DNA of 24,177 bases from FEN-1297 sp046704565 (lineage in GTDB: Bacteria; Bacteroidota; Ignavibacteria; Ignavibacteriales; Ignavibacteriaceae), in assembly GCA_046704565.1 (NCBI GenBank), contig JBJKRP010000135.1, positions 1-24,177 of the forward strand, given 5' to 3'. Under the pieces are notes generated by a model, which worked only from the letters and a program-made list of their open reading frames with translations, had not been told where the DNA came from and did no database searches. Each line of letters starts with the position of its first letter. Within the stretch, counting starts at the first letter, position 1. Below, piece by piece: positions 6,405 through 15,280 of the stretch. The position numbers and the translations under genes were made by a program.

Positions 6405-8750
6405 TCATTTTATCAGAACCATTTTTTTTACTTCAAAATAACTGCGGGGTGATGCCTTATCGAAAGACACGGCTTTTACAGCATAGAAATACATACCGGA
6501 AGCAAGTCCGTTGTCTCCGAAAGACATCTTATACATTCCGGCTCTTAAATCGCCGAATGTAAAAATTTTAACAAGCTTACCAACAGGATTATAAATAGAA
6601 AGCTGGACTCCGCTTTCAACCGGCAGTCCGAATTCTATTATTGTAGAGTTGTTAAACGGGTTCGGGTAGTTCTGCATTAATTCAAATTGCGCGGGCGGCT
6701 TGTCAGACAATAGGGGCGAAGAGTCTACCGCGCCGGTAGTAAATTTTGCATAGTTACTCCAACCGCTCTCGCCCGCTGGGTTAAACGCCCTAACATCCCA
6801 GTAATAAACAGTGTTTCTTGTTAATGAATTAACCTTTAATTCTAAGCCTGCTATATTAGCAGAATCAATTACAAGATTATTAAAATCAGAATTTAAAGAC
6901 AGTCTTAATTCGTACGAATTAGCGTATGCAGAGCTAGTCCAATTAAACGTAGGGCTAAGCGAAACATCTTCAGTATTATTTTCAGGAGATACTATTTGCG
7001 GAACTGCCGGCGGCTCACCTGCCGTAACAAATGTTCTTTCTATAGAATAATTGCTCATTGAATATGTATTATTTTTGGAAAACGCCTTTATATGCCAGTA
7101 ATAGGTATGCTCGTTTTCAAGACCAGAATATGAAAAAGTCGTATCGATTGATATTACGGTATCAATGTTTAATTCGCAAAAATCCGATGAAGAAGCGATC
7201 TGCAGCTCATAAGAATCTGCATTAACAACCGGGCGCCATGTAAAATTAATAGTCACAGGAGTATTCTTTAAGTCGTTTGCCGGTGCTGAAAGTACTGGAG
7301 GAAGCAATTGGGGACCGGGTGTCTTAAAGAATACCGGAGAAGTGAAAGGACTTTGCCCAGAGTTGTTAACAGCATTCACGCGCCAATAGTATTTCTTGTC
7401 AGGCTGCAAATTTGCGACGCTTATAGAAGAGGCAGTGTCTACCTGCAGGTCGTCAATTATATTTGAGAATAAGGAGTCTGCAGAAATTTGAACCCTGTAA
7501 TAATCGGCTTCGGGTATAGGATACCAGCTTAAGACAACAGAAAGGGCTTTGCTGCTTGAGTCTTCACCGGGAGAATAAACCACAGGCACCGGCGGAATAG
7601 TATCCGGCGTTGTTTCCGCCTGTTTTATTGCATTTACTAAAGGCTGGCTTCCATTGGAAGTAACTCCTGCGCCTAATTCCCATATAAATACTCCGCCCAA
7701 ATTATTTTTAACGGCGTAGTTTACTATTTCTCTGCACTCATGTTCGTCATCATAGGTAATAAACTTATCATTTATGTCGCAGGAGTCGTCTATTTGAAGG
7801 TAGGGTGCAGCAGCAGTTGAATCCCACCTGTAATTCTTAGGAAGAAAATAAGTATTCATTATTTGATAATAAGGTACATTCGGAATTACGTCTGGGGCAT
7901 TTAACCAGGATTGTAATGGACCGGTTACGCCGCCGGTAGTAGTACCTGAGCCGCCTTTCCAAATATATCCGTAAAAATCAATTCCGACTGAAATTTTATT
8001 CTTGGAAATTCCTGCAGCGATAAATTCTTTGGTCATATTGTCAATTGAAGGCAATAGTTGACCGTTGCTTGAAAATCTATTGCCGCCGCTGTAAACTGGA
8101 GAATTGAACCAGCTAACCCACCCGTTCCATGGACCGGACATATCATACGTCATTATGTTTATTTGGTCAAGATACTGTTGGGCAGATGCTATTATTGCAG
8201 GCTGCCAGGCTACTGCAGCAGTAATTAACGCACCGGGCTTAACAGTATTAAGCATGGTACGTAAAAGTTTTATGAAGGCTAAATACTGCTGGCTGTCCGA
8301 ACTTTCCAATACCTCCCAATCAATATCTACACCGTCATAACCTCTTGCAAGAATAAATTTAACGATGTTGGAAACAAAGGAAATTAATCTTAGCGGCGAG
8401 GTTGCACTCCTAAAGGCATCGCCGGAGCCCCATCCTCCTATACAAATCAAAACTTTTTTACCGGCATTGTGAGCGGCAGTTAAAAGCGAATCGGAATTTG
8501 TTTGCAAAATACTATTTGTCGAAAAATCTAATGAAGCATCCGAGTTGGGAACAAGACCGAAGTGAATGATGTAATCAACCGTGCTAAAATCTATTTGACC
8601 TGAAGGGAGTCTGCCGTTATTATACCAACCCTGCTGCCACCCGCCATAGTATCCGGTGACCCGTATTTTCGATTGAGCATTATCCTTATTTGTTAAGCAG
8701 CTTAATAACATAGCTATATAGAATAAATTTAATATTGTTTTAAAGGTCAT
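6405..8750 (-). CDS. GH18 chitinase-like enzyme with three FnIII modules and T9SS type A sorting domain
   Basis: I chose the ATG at 8750 (781 residues) because the signal peptide follows it directly (MTFKTILNLFYIAML... ending near NAQ-S). The frame extends to a TTG at 8810 with an ATG at 8789, but that adds a charged, non-signal leader; no start has a strong ribosome-binding site. The GH18 domain (about 30-375) holds DGVDIDWE with catalytic Glu146 and IMTYDMSG, so hydrolysis of beta-1,4-GlcNAc polymers is expected. Three FnIII-like modules follow (about 383-477, 485-577, 581-673; each ends in a YYWxVxA-type strand). The C-terminal 90 residues are a T9SS type A sorting domain (YPNPFN near 695-700, end KKMVLIK), so the protein should be exported across the outer membrane and surface-attached or released. 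The catalytic domain is paralogous to the gene at 1-2511, but the accessory modules differ. Confidence 0.93.
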   Translation of the reverse strand: MTFKTILNLFYIAMLLSCLTNKDNAQSKIRVTGYYGGWQQGWYNNGRLPSGQIDFSTVDYIIHFGLVPNSDASLDFSTNSILQTNSDSLLTAAHNAGKKVLICIGGWGSGDAFRSATSPLRLISFVSNIVKFILARGYDGVDIDWEVLESSDSQQYLAFIKLLRTMLNTVKPGALITAAVAWQPAIIASAQQYLDQINIMTYDMSGPWNGWVSWFNSPVYSGGNRFSSNGQLLPSIDNMTKEFIAAGISKNKISVGIDFYGYIWKGGSGTTTGGVTGPLQSWLNAPDVIPNVPYYQIMNTYFLPKNYRWDSTAAAPYLQIDDSCDINDKFITYDDEHECREIVNYAVKNNLGGVFIWELGAGVTSNGSQPLVNAIKQAETTPDTIPPVPVVYSPGEDSSSKALSVVLSWYPIPEADYYRVQISADSLFSNIIDDLQVDTASSISVANLQPDKKYYWRVNAVNNSGQSPFTSPVFFKTPGPQLLPPVLSAPANDLKNTPVTINFTWRPVVNADSYELQIASSSDFCELNIDTVISIDTTFSYSGLENEHTYYWHIKAFSKNNTYSMSNYSIERTFVTAGEPPAVPQIVSPENNTEDVSLSPTFNWTSSAYANSYELRLSLNSDFNNLVIDSANIAGLELKVNSLTRNTVYYWDVRAFNPAGESGWSNYAKFTTGAVDSSPLLSDKPPAQFELMQNYPNPFNNSTIIEFGLPVESGVQLSIYNPVGKLVKIFTFGDLRAGMYKMSFGDNGLASGMYFYAVKAVSFDKASPRSYFEVKKMVLIK

Positions 8751-8826
8751 CTTAATTCGTATGCCGTTTTCATATTCTATCAGTAACATTGAAATATTAA
8801 TTTCCAACAAATCAAAATGACATAAT

Positions 8827-8849
8827 AAAAGATCTTAATAAGAGCTTTT
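8827..8849 (-). terminator. Weak AT-rich hairpin between the wza-like operon and the GH18 gene
   Basis: AAAAG-A-TCTT, loop AAT, AAGA-G-CTTTT forms a 10-position stem with one A/G mismatch. It lies 53 bp past the stop of the 8903-9457 gene in minus-strand direction and is flanked by A and T runs on both sides. This is compatible with a weak, possibly bidirectional, intrinsic terminator, but the low GC content makes it uncertain. Confidence 0.3.
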
Positions 8850-8902
8850 TATTTTTGCGCAAGCATATCATTCTTTTTTTATGAGTCAATAATTATTTCT
8901 GT

Positions 8903-9457
8903 TTAAGGTCTTCCCGGGGGCAAAGGATATGTTGATAAGCTGCCGGCTGGCGAACGACCTTTGTTATAGTTATGTGAAATAATAAAATAGGTTACAGTTG
9001 CGGCTAACGCGGCTGCACCAATTCCGATCCAGGATAGAAAGCTTTTGCTTTCTTTCTGGGCAACAGCATTAACTTCAAAGTAAAAATCATTTCCGGTAAG
9101 ACCGCCGTGGATTTCGTCTCCTATTTTCCAGACAATTCGCTTGTTTAATCCGGCTACTTGATTCCTACCGATATCTCCGGTTACCATTTGAGGCGTATAT
9201 ACATAACCGGTATCACTTGCTCTTTTTAGATATAGAGATACATTATATTTATTGCCGGGCTTTCCCAAAAGGTCATAATTTATTATAACATTATTATTGA
9301 CTATTGAAAAGTGAACATTTGCTACCTTCGCATTATTGTTTCCGTTTGCAATAATTTCTGCCGGGTATGTTTTTAATAAAGTGCCGGCAAGTAAAAAGAT
9401 CATTATTTGCTGAAGCACATTTAATAAGATTTTATTATCCACAAATTTATTTTTCAT
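8903..9457 (-). CDS. Small exported protein with Ig-like domain and C-terminal membrane helix
   Basis: A 184-residue protein with an N-terminal hydrophobic signal (about 10-30), a beta-rich domain (about 42-133) and a single membrane helix (about 142-160, WIGIGAAALAATVTYFII) before a short polar Pro/Gly-rich tail. The beta domain (VHFSIVNNNVIINYDLLGKPGNK, then VTGDIGR, NKRIVWKIGDE, FYFEVNA) resembles the short domain often found at the N-terminus of Bacteroidota formylglycine-enzyme-like (SUMF1/PEGA-associated) proteins, but here it stands alone with no enzymatic part. It starts 21 bp after the FnIII protein stop with GAGGA close to the ATG, so it is probably the last gene of the wza-like operon. 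An envelope anchor or accessory role is inference. Confidence 0.75.
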   Translation of the reverse strand: MKNKFVDNKILLNVLQQIMIFLLAGTLLKTYPAEIIANGNNNAKVANVHFSIVNNNVIINYDLLGKPGNKYNVSLYLKRASDTGYVYTPQMVTGDIGRNQVAGLNKRIVWKIGDEIHGGLTGNDFYFEVNAVAQKESKSFLSWIGIGAAALAATVTYFIISHNYNKGRSPAGSLSTYPLPPGRP

Positions 9458-9478
9458 TTCCTCATCGTCCTTTGATAA

Positions 9479-12400
9479 TTATTTTAGAAGGATCATTTTC
9501 TTAACCATATTTATGTTAGATGCGCCCATTAATCTGTAAAAATAAATTCCGCTGGAAACAACATTACCCTGATCATCCGTTCCATCCCATCTGAAATAAT
9601 GCCTGCCTTTATTAATGCGCTCATTTATAATCGTCTTTATTTTTTGACCGACTATGTTAAAAACATCGAGCATAATGTTTTCGCTTTCGGGTAGGTATAC
9701 GGGAATTACGGTGGAGTTGTTGAACGGATTAGGAAAATTATTTCCCAGACTGAAATTATCCGGCTGAGAATTATTATTCAATTTTGTTTTTAATGCATCG
9801 TCTGTACCTATTAGAATTTTAAAGGAAGTACTCTGCCCGACCGGTGTAAAATAATATGAGCTTGACTTTCTTAAGTCTACCCGATCATTGCTTATAGAGC
9901 TCAAAAGATAAATTTCAAATTGATGCGGTACTTTGCTCATCCCGTTGAAAGAAAGCATAAGATGTTCACCCGGTTTTGAATTTACGGTTAAATGCCATTC
10001 TCCGAAGCTTTCAAATGCAGGTTTAATACTGCTGGCAAAAACGGGATATTTCTCATTCCAATCTGGTTTAAAAAAGCAGGTCGTAGGGGTTGAACCCACA
10101 CTTCTCGGCTTATGGACGTCGAGTTTATTAAAATTATCTTGTACATTGCTTGAAACGCCAATCCATGCAAGACTGTCGGTATAGTTTGTTGATGATAGCT
10201 TGATGTTTAACTTCCAATCCAACTTAGGATCTGACGCAACCGATGTAATTGGTGCTGTTTTTTGTACGGCAGTAACAGGAATAAGTGCGGGTATCTTCAA
10301 AGTAGTAAGACTATCGGCATTAAAGAAATAGTAACCTGTATACGGAGATATTTTTAAAGAAATTCCAAATGATCCGTTAAATGAATACGCGGGCTCAGTA
10401 ATGTTATTTATTGCTTTTATTGTATCCCATTCAACCGGATATGTAAACGGATCGGTAATAATATTCCAGCCGGAGTGCAGTGGAACTTCAACCTCGTTAT
10501 TTGAATTAAGCGGCGCGTTCTCAACCGTCGTATCAATTACTAAATATCCTTTTTTAAGAATCCAAAAGGCTGTTCCGGTAGAAAAAACAAAACTACCACC
10601 GCTGTTGTAGGGTACTAAGTAATTATCAGGCAGACCGTTGTCCAGATATGCAAGCCAATCCGAGAAGGGATTCCCCTTCAAAAAAGCATTTATCGGTATA
10701 TTGCCCGCTCCCGGAATACCAACCAGCTTATAATCTGCAGATTTATATTGAGATAATTCAGAATATTCAGGAAAGGTCAATGAGGTATCCAGGTTAGAAT
10801 AAGTCGGCTGCGTAATTATGGTTGAGAAGCTCCATGCCGATGCAAAGGGCTGCCAGGCACTATCAACTTTAGCCCTTACACGCCAAAAATAAGTCGTGCT
10901 GTTAAATAAATTTTTTATTACTGCTGAAGTTGCAGAAATAGTCGAATCATCAATTACCAGGGTATCAAACCCCGGTGCGTTTGATAATTGAAGATCAAAC
11001 ATTTGCGCACCCGGTAGACTGTCCCACCTGCAAACAACTGTCAAGGATTGGTTCTTAGACCCATCGACCGGAGAAACAGGGACCGGGATATCGGAAGTTG
11101 ACTGCTGCGTAGTAAAATACCAAGCCGAGGACCAATTGCTGTACCCGGAACTGTCGTGGGCAATTACACGCCAGTAATATTTCGTGCCCGGGCTTAATTT
11201 GCCTACCTGATAGTATGTAGCCGATACAGCCGAATCATCAAATACAAGATTAGTAAAAGATTGATCGGTAGCTGTTTGGAGATGATAGGAGAATGCATCT
11301 CCGGTTTTTTTCCAATTTAAGATTGGATATAAAGGTTCGTTAGTAGATGCATTTGCCGGAGACAATAATACCGGCGCAGAAAGTGTAGAAGAATTAGTAT
11401 CGGTTCCGGTTGTAAAAGCCCAAACGGAAGATGAAGGTCCGGTAGTTTGTCCGGCTATTGCATTAACACGCCAGTAATATGTTTTGTTATGTAAAAGAGA
11501 ATTTACCTGTGTTAGAGTATCGGTAATCGTAGAGTCATTTGTAATTAAAGAATCAAAGGATTGATTTAAGGATAATTGGAAGTGATAATCAAGTGCGTTT
11601 TTAACACTCACCCATTTAAATATAATATTTGCCGGTTGGTTTACAGAACTATTTGACGGTGTAATTAGTGCCGGAGCCGTAAGTGAAACGGTATTTGAAA
11701 CAGTTGAAAAATTCCACGCCGTAGACCACCCGCTAAATAATAGCAAAGTGTTTGCGCCAACCCGCCAATAATATACCGTTCCCGGCAAAAGATTATTTAC
11801 TTGATAAGAAGTATCCTGTAAACCGGATTGATTAATAACCAGGTTATTAAAATTTGCATCGAGAGCTACCTGCAGAGAATAACTACCTGCACCCTGAGCA
11901 GAGTACCACTTAAGAGTTAAGCTTACCGGCTCGTTTGCAGAACCGTCCGGAGGTGCTGCAAGCGATGGAACAGCTAACGTAGAAGACGGTGTTGGCGACG
12001 CTGTTTTTACCTGTCGCGGATTTGACCATGTACTGCTGTCGCCCGAATTTTTTGCTCTAACGCGCCATTCATAATCCTTGCCCGGTGCCAGATTGTTAAC
12101 CCGTGTATTTGTTGCAGTTAAATTTGAATCATCTAAAAACAAATTTTTAAATGATGAAGAGTCGGATAATTGGAAATGATACTCCGTGGCATTAGCAACC
12201 TGATTCCACATAAATGTTACCGTATCGCTCTTGATAACGGCACTGTCTGCAGGCGATATTAAAGAAGGGGCAGCCAGGGGATTAACAGGCAGGCTTAAAG
12301 TGGAAAAGCTCCATTGCGAAGACCAGGGGCTTTGTCCGCCTGCGTTAATTGCTCTTACCTGCCAGTAATAAGTTTTCGAATTCGACAAACCAGTTATTTG

Positions 12401-13258
12401 TTTTGAAGTTCCGGTTATCGTATAATCAGTAAAAATCATATTTGAAAAATTCGGATCGGTAGCAACTTGAATCCAGTAGTGGTCCGCATTCGAATCAGGA
12501 TTCCAGCTAAGTGTAACAGATGTCGAAATGTTTAATGCACCGTTTGCAGGCGACGCAAGCACCGGCTGAGAAGGGGGCTGGATCCGGGAACTCTCGGTTG
12601 TAAAATTCCATATATTAGACCAGGCACTTGCAGAAGAAGAGCTCAGTCCTTTTACACGCCAATAAAAAATCGTCGATGCTGCCAGGTTATTCGCCTGGAA
12701 TGTAGTGCCTGTAATTGTTGAATCACCTATTACCGGATTAGAAAAAGACTGATCCGTTGCTATCTGTATCCAATAATGATTTGAATTGGCAGAGGCATTC
12801 CAGCTTAGAGTTATAGTTGCCGGCTGATTTGTTGAACCGTCAGCCGGAGAAACTAACGCCGGTACAGCAGGATCAGGTAAGGGAGAGGAAGTTGTAAAGC
12901 GCCAGACATTGGACCAGCTGCTCAGTACTAAAAGCGTAGACGCAGAAACCCTCCAATAATATTTTGTGTTTTGAGATAATCCCGCTGCTGTGTAAGATGT
13001 TGTTGTTAAGCCAGACTGATTTATGACCAGGTCTGTAAAGTTAGAATCTAAGGCTAACTGAACAGAATACGAAGAAGCAGTTTGCACACTATTCCATTTT
13101 AGCGTAAGTGTGGTAGGTTGATCTGCTGCATTGTCCGCAGGCGAAACTAAAGACGGTGCAGCAAGAAGCTGTGCCTGTGAAATACTCGTAAAGCATAAAT
13201 AGAATAAGATTAATTCAAATATTAAATAGAGATAACGGCTGCTGTCAGTTTTGTTCAT
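9479..13258 (-). CDS. Large secreted surface protein: eight FnIII modules plus T9SS type A sorting domain
   Basis: A 1259-residue protein. A signal peptide ends near SQA-Q30. Eight consecutive FnIII-like modules of about 95-100 residues follow (about 33-123, 131-221, 229-320, 328-419, 428-519, 525-617, 625-717, 723-813). Each starts PxLxSPxdGsxNqP, has W in strand B and ends with YYWRVxA and W(S)xxWxFtT. Residues about 840-990 carry paired motifs seen in T9SS-secreted proteins (GNPFSDW; SGWNIITDPF with W944). After a further beta region, residues 1168-1259 form a T9SS type A sorting domain (FPNPFN, SSGIYFYRL, end KKMILLK). No catalytic domain is recognised. A fibre-like adhesin or matrix protein that displays or binds the polysaccharide is likely. 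It begins 17 bp after the WecA-fusion stop, with AAGG upstream of the ATG. Confidence 0.93.
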   Translation of the reverse strand: MNKTDSSRYLYLIFELILFYLCFTSISQAQLLAAPSLVSPADNAADQPTTLTLKWNSVQTASSYSVQLALDSNFTDLVINQSGLTTTSYTAAGLSQNTKYYWRVSASTLLVLSSWSNVWRFTTSSPLPDPAVPALVSPADGSTNQPATITLSWNASANSNHYWIQIATDQSFSNPVIGDSTITGTTFQANNLAASTIFYWRVKGLSSSSASAWSNIWNFTTESSRIQPPSQPVLASPANGALNISTSVTLSWNPDSNADHYWIQVATDPNFSNMIFTDYTITGTSKQITGLSNSKTYYWQVRAINAGGQSPWSSQWSFSTLSLPVNPLAAPSLISPADSAVIKSDTVTFMWNQVANATEYHFQLSDSSSFKNLFLDDSNLTATNTRVNNLAPGKDYEWRVRAKNSGDSSTWSNPRQVKTASPTPSSTLAVPSLAAPPDGSANEPVSLTLKWYSAQGAGSYSLQVALDANFNNLVINQSGLQDTSYQVNNLLPGTVYYWRVGANTLLLFSGWSTAWNFSTVSNTVSLTAPALITPSNSSVNQPANIIFKWVSVKNALDYHFQLSLNQSFDSLITNDSTITDTLTQVNSLLHNKTYYWRVNAIAGQTTGPSSSVWAFTTGTDTNSSTLSAPVLLSPANASTNEPLYPILNWKKTGDAFSYHLQTATDQSFTNLVFDDSAVSATYYQVGKLSPGTKYYWRVIAHDSSGYSNWSSAWYFTTQQSTSDIPVPVSPVDGSKNQSLTVVCRWDSLPGAQMFDLQLSNAPGFDTLVIDDSTISATSAVIKNLFNSTTYFWRVRAKVDSAWQPFASAWSFSTIITQPTYSNLDTSLTFPEYSELSQYKSADYKLVGIPGAGNIPINAFLKGNPFSDWLAYLDNGLPDNYLVPYNSGGSFVFSTGTAFWILKKGYLVIDTTVENAPLNSNNEVEVPLHSGWNIITDPFTYPVEWDTIKAINNITEPAYSFNGSFGISLKISPYTGYYFFNADSLTTLKIPALIPVTAVQKTAPITSVASDPKLDWKLNIKLSSTNYTDSLAWIGVSSNVQDNFNKLDVHKPRSVGSTPTTCFFKPDWNEKYPVFASSIKPAFESFGEWHLTVNSKPGEHLMLSFNGMSKVPHQFEIYLLSSISNDRVDLRKSSSYYFTPVGQSTSFKILIGTDDALKTKLNNNSQPDNFSLGNNFPNPFNNSTVIPVYLPESENIMLDVFNIVGQKIKTIINERINKGRHYFRWDGTDDQGNVVSSGIYFYRLMGASNINMVKKMILLK

Positions 13259-13275
13259 CTGGATGCCTTAAAAGA

Positions 13276-15225
13276 TTAAATTGTTTTTACATTCAATATC
13301 CCCGATTCCCCCGGAATAATTTTATTCAATTGGTTCTTTTCAACTGCAATGGAAGTGAACTCCATATTTGATATTCTGACCGGGATATTATTCCGGCTTG
13401 CGATTTTAATTATTTTATTAAGCACATTTTCGCTGATATTTTCCGAGGCAACAATTATTTCGTCAAGAAAGTTCTTGTTAATTAATCCTTCAAGCTTCCA
13501 GTGACTTCCGAATATAGGATAGCCATTAAGATATTGTCCTTCCAGAGCAGGATCGTCGTCTAAAAAGCCGATAGGCTTCTTAGCTTGAGCGCTTGAATGC
13601 AGGACAGCCTGAAGTGTAATTAGCCCTTTATATCCTGCGCCGTATATTAAGATTCGCTTTCCTTTAAATGAATCTTTATAGAAGATATAATTCAGGATGT
13701 GAAACATAATCCTTGATCCGGCAACGAGACTAATCAAAAAGTAGAAATCGAGAGTAATAAAGATTCCGCTATGTGTCGATATCCATTTCCAGCCGCCCGG
13801 CAGCGGGAAGAAATAAACCGCGACCGAAGTAATGCCTATAGCAATAAATGTTGATTTTGCAATCTGCAGGAAATCTCCGATACCCGACATTTGGACGGAA
13901 TGTTTATACAATCCCCCTAACACAAAAGCGATAATTTGAAGCGAGCAAATTATAACCATAGAATAAAAAAGGTACACCATCCCTTGCTGAAAGAGGCTGA
14001 ATAAAGATGAAAGCAATGCGGCTAAAAAGAATGCAGCAAATACCGAAGTAAGATCAAGCAGAATGCGGATTAAACGGTGCTTTAGAAATGTAAAGCGGTA
14101 AAGCTTTAACAGTATACCGTTCTTGATTACAAGTATTTCGCGATAGCCAAGCCTTTTTGAAACAACGGCTATGGCTATTCCAAGGACGACTATAGTAGTT
14201 GATGCATTTATACTTCCTGCCGTTATAAGATAGGCGCAAATCCCGAATGTGCATGAGACCAAATAGAGCAAAAATACAACCTGGCGTTGCGAAAATCCGC
14301 TTGCCAATAGCTGGTGGTGGATGTGTCTCTTATCCGGCAAAAACATAGAATGTATTTTATTTAGAATAGATGACTTTAATGTATGCTCCGGTAGAAACCA
14401 ATTTAACATTCGCCGAAGCATCGACATTAAAGTATCGAATACCGGGATACCGATTACAAGAACCGGTAAGAGAATGGAAAATACCGTAGAGCCTTTAGTT
14501 GCACTTTGAATAGACAACAAAGCAAGAGTAAATCCAATGAAAAGACTACCGGAATCTCCGAGAAAAATTTTTGCCGGATTGAAGTTGTATCTTAGAAAGC
14601 CTATCAACGAACCTGTTAGAGCCAAACAAATTACTGCTGTCGTAGTATCGTTGTGAAGAAAGGCAATAGCAGTTATAGTGAGAGAAGATATAGCAGCAAT
14701 GCCTGCTGCAAGACCGTCCAAGCCGTCGATTAAATTAAATGCATTTGTTATTCCAATTACCCAGATAACCGTTAACGGATAAGATAATATTCCGATATTT
14801 ATTATCCCGTAAGAGAATGGAAGAGAAAAAGATGAAAATCGTATCCCGGAAGAATATACCAAAGAAGCTGCAATAAATTGTACAAAGAATTTTTTCCCCG
14901 GCTTTAAAATCAGTATATCGTCAAAAACCCCTAACAGTAGAATGATAATTAGCGATACTGAAATGGTCAGCCAGCTTAATGGACTCATAAAGCCCTGCAT
15001 GTTAAAGCCAGGAACAAAAAAGTAAACTAATAAGCATGTTGAAAAGAAACTAACGAACGGGGCAAGACCGCCCATACGGGGTGTAGGTATCTTATGTATT
15101 TTCCTCTCATCCGGCTTATCGATTACACCGATAAATTTTGCCAGCCGGATTACCAGAGGTGTCAAGACTAAAGATAAACAGGCTGAAAGAATTATAATTA
15201 ATACAAATAGCTTTATCATTACCAT
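13276..15225 (-). CDS. WecA/TagO-type phosphosugar-1-phosphate transferase fused to a membrane plus nucleotide-binding domain
   Basis: The N-terminal half (about 1-360) is a polyprenyl-phosphate HexNAc-1-phosphate transferase that starts lipid-linked glycan synthesis by loading GlcNAc-1-P, or a relative, onto undecaprenyl phosphate. Family motifs are intact: DKPDERKIHKIPTPRMGG (36-53), D102/D103, NAFNLIDGLDGLAAG (161-175), FLGDSGS (221-227) and HIHH (301-304, typical of WecA/TagO). The C-terminal half has four or so more membrane helices (about 388-510), then a Rossmann-like domain from 522 (GKRILIYGAGYKG, IGFLDDDP, GYPIFGS), like the CoA_binding_3 part of FlaA1/CapD-type and WbaP-type proteins. 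It stops before any epimerase or sugar-transferase domain. At 649 residues it is nearly twice normal WecA length. Two in-frame ATGs (15225, 15219) compete; no clear ribosome-binding site, and a T9 run lies 12-20 nt upstream. The next gene starts 17 bp away. Confidence 0.92.
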   Translation of the reverse strand: MVMIKLFVLIIILSACLSLVLTPLVIRLAKFIGVIDKPDERKIHKIPTPRMGGLAPFVSFFSTCLLVYFFVPGFNMQGFMSPLSWLTISVSLIIILLLGVFDDILILKPGKKFFVQFIAASLVYSSGIRFSSFSLPFSYGIINIGILSYPLTVIWVIGITNAFNLIDGLDGLAAGIAAISSLTITAIAFLHNDTTTAVICLALTGSLIGFLRYNFNPAKIFLGDSGSLFIGFTLALLSIQSATKGSTVFSILLPVLVIGIPVFDTLMSMLRRMLNWFLPEHTLKSSILNKIHSMFLPDKRHIHHQLLASGFSQRQVVFLLYLVSCTFGICAYLITAGSINASTTIVVLGIAIAVVSKRLGYREILVIKNGILLKLYRFTFLKHRLIRILLDLTSVFAAFFLAALLSSLFSLFQQGMVYLFYSMVIICSLQIIAFVLGGLYKHSVQMSGIGDFLQIAKSTFIAIGITSVAVYFFPLPGGWKWISTHSGIFITLDFYFLISLVAGSRIMFHILNYIFYKDSFKGKRILIYGAGYKGLITLQAVLHSSAQAKKPIGFLDDDPALEGQYLNGYPIFGSHWKLEGLINKNFLDEIIVASENISENVLNKIIKIASRNNIPVRISNMEFTSIAVEKNQLNKIIPGESGILNVKTI

Positions 15226-15280
15226 ACCATCATATCAAAAAAAAACACCGAAACTTGAATAAAACAAACCCACCAATCTT

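Noticed and set aside
8635..8750. Possible lipobox (LLSC) in the GH18 signal peptide at 8750
   Set aside because: The match is marginal and the hydrophobic core followed by NAQ-S fits a normal signal-peptidase I site; T9SS cargo normally uses that route.
10070..10135. tRNA-like 3' half on the minus strand: a T-arm-like GTGGG-TTCAACC-CCTAC followed by a T run, with the telltale peptide RSVGSTPTT
   Set aside because: It lies within the FnIII/T9SS protein frame, no D arm or acceptor 5' strand is present upstream, and the encoded segment fits the conserved region preceding T9SS tails. Judged a chance resemblance, not a tRNA or attachment site.
9479..13258. Periodic repeats of about 300 bp considered as a DNA repeat array or CRISPR
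   Set aside because: The periodicity comes from FnIII protein modules; the DNA copies are divergent and there are no short identical repeats with spacers.
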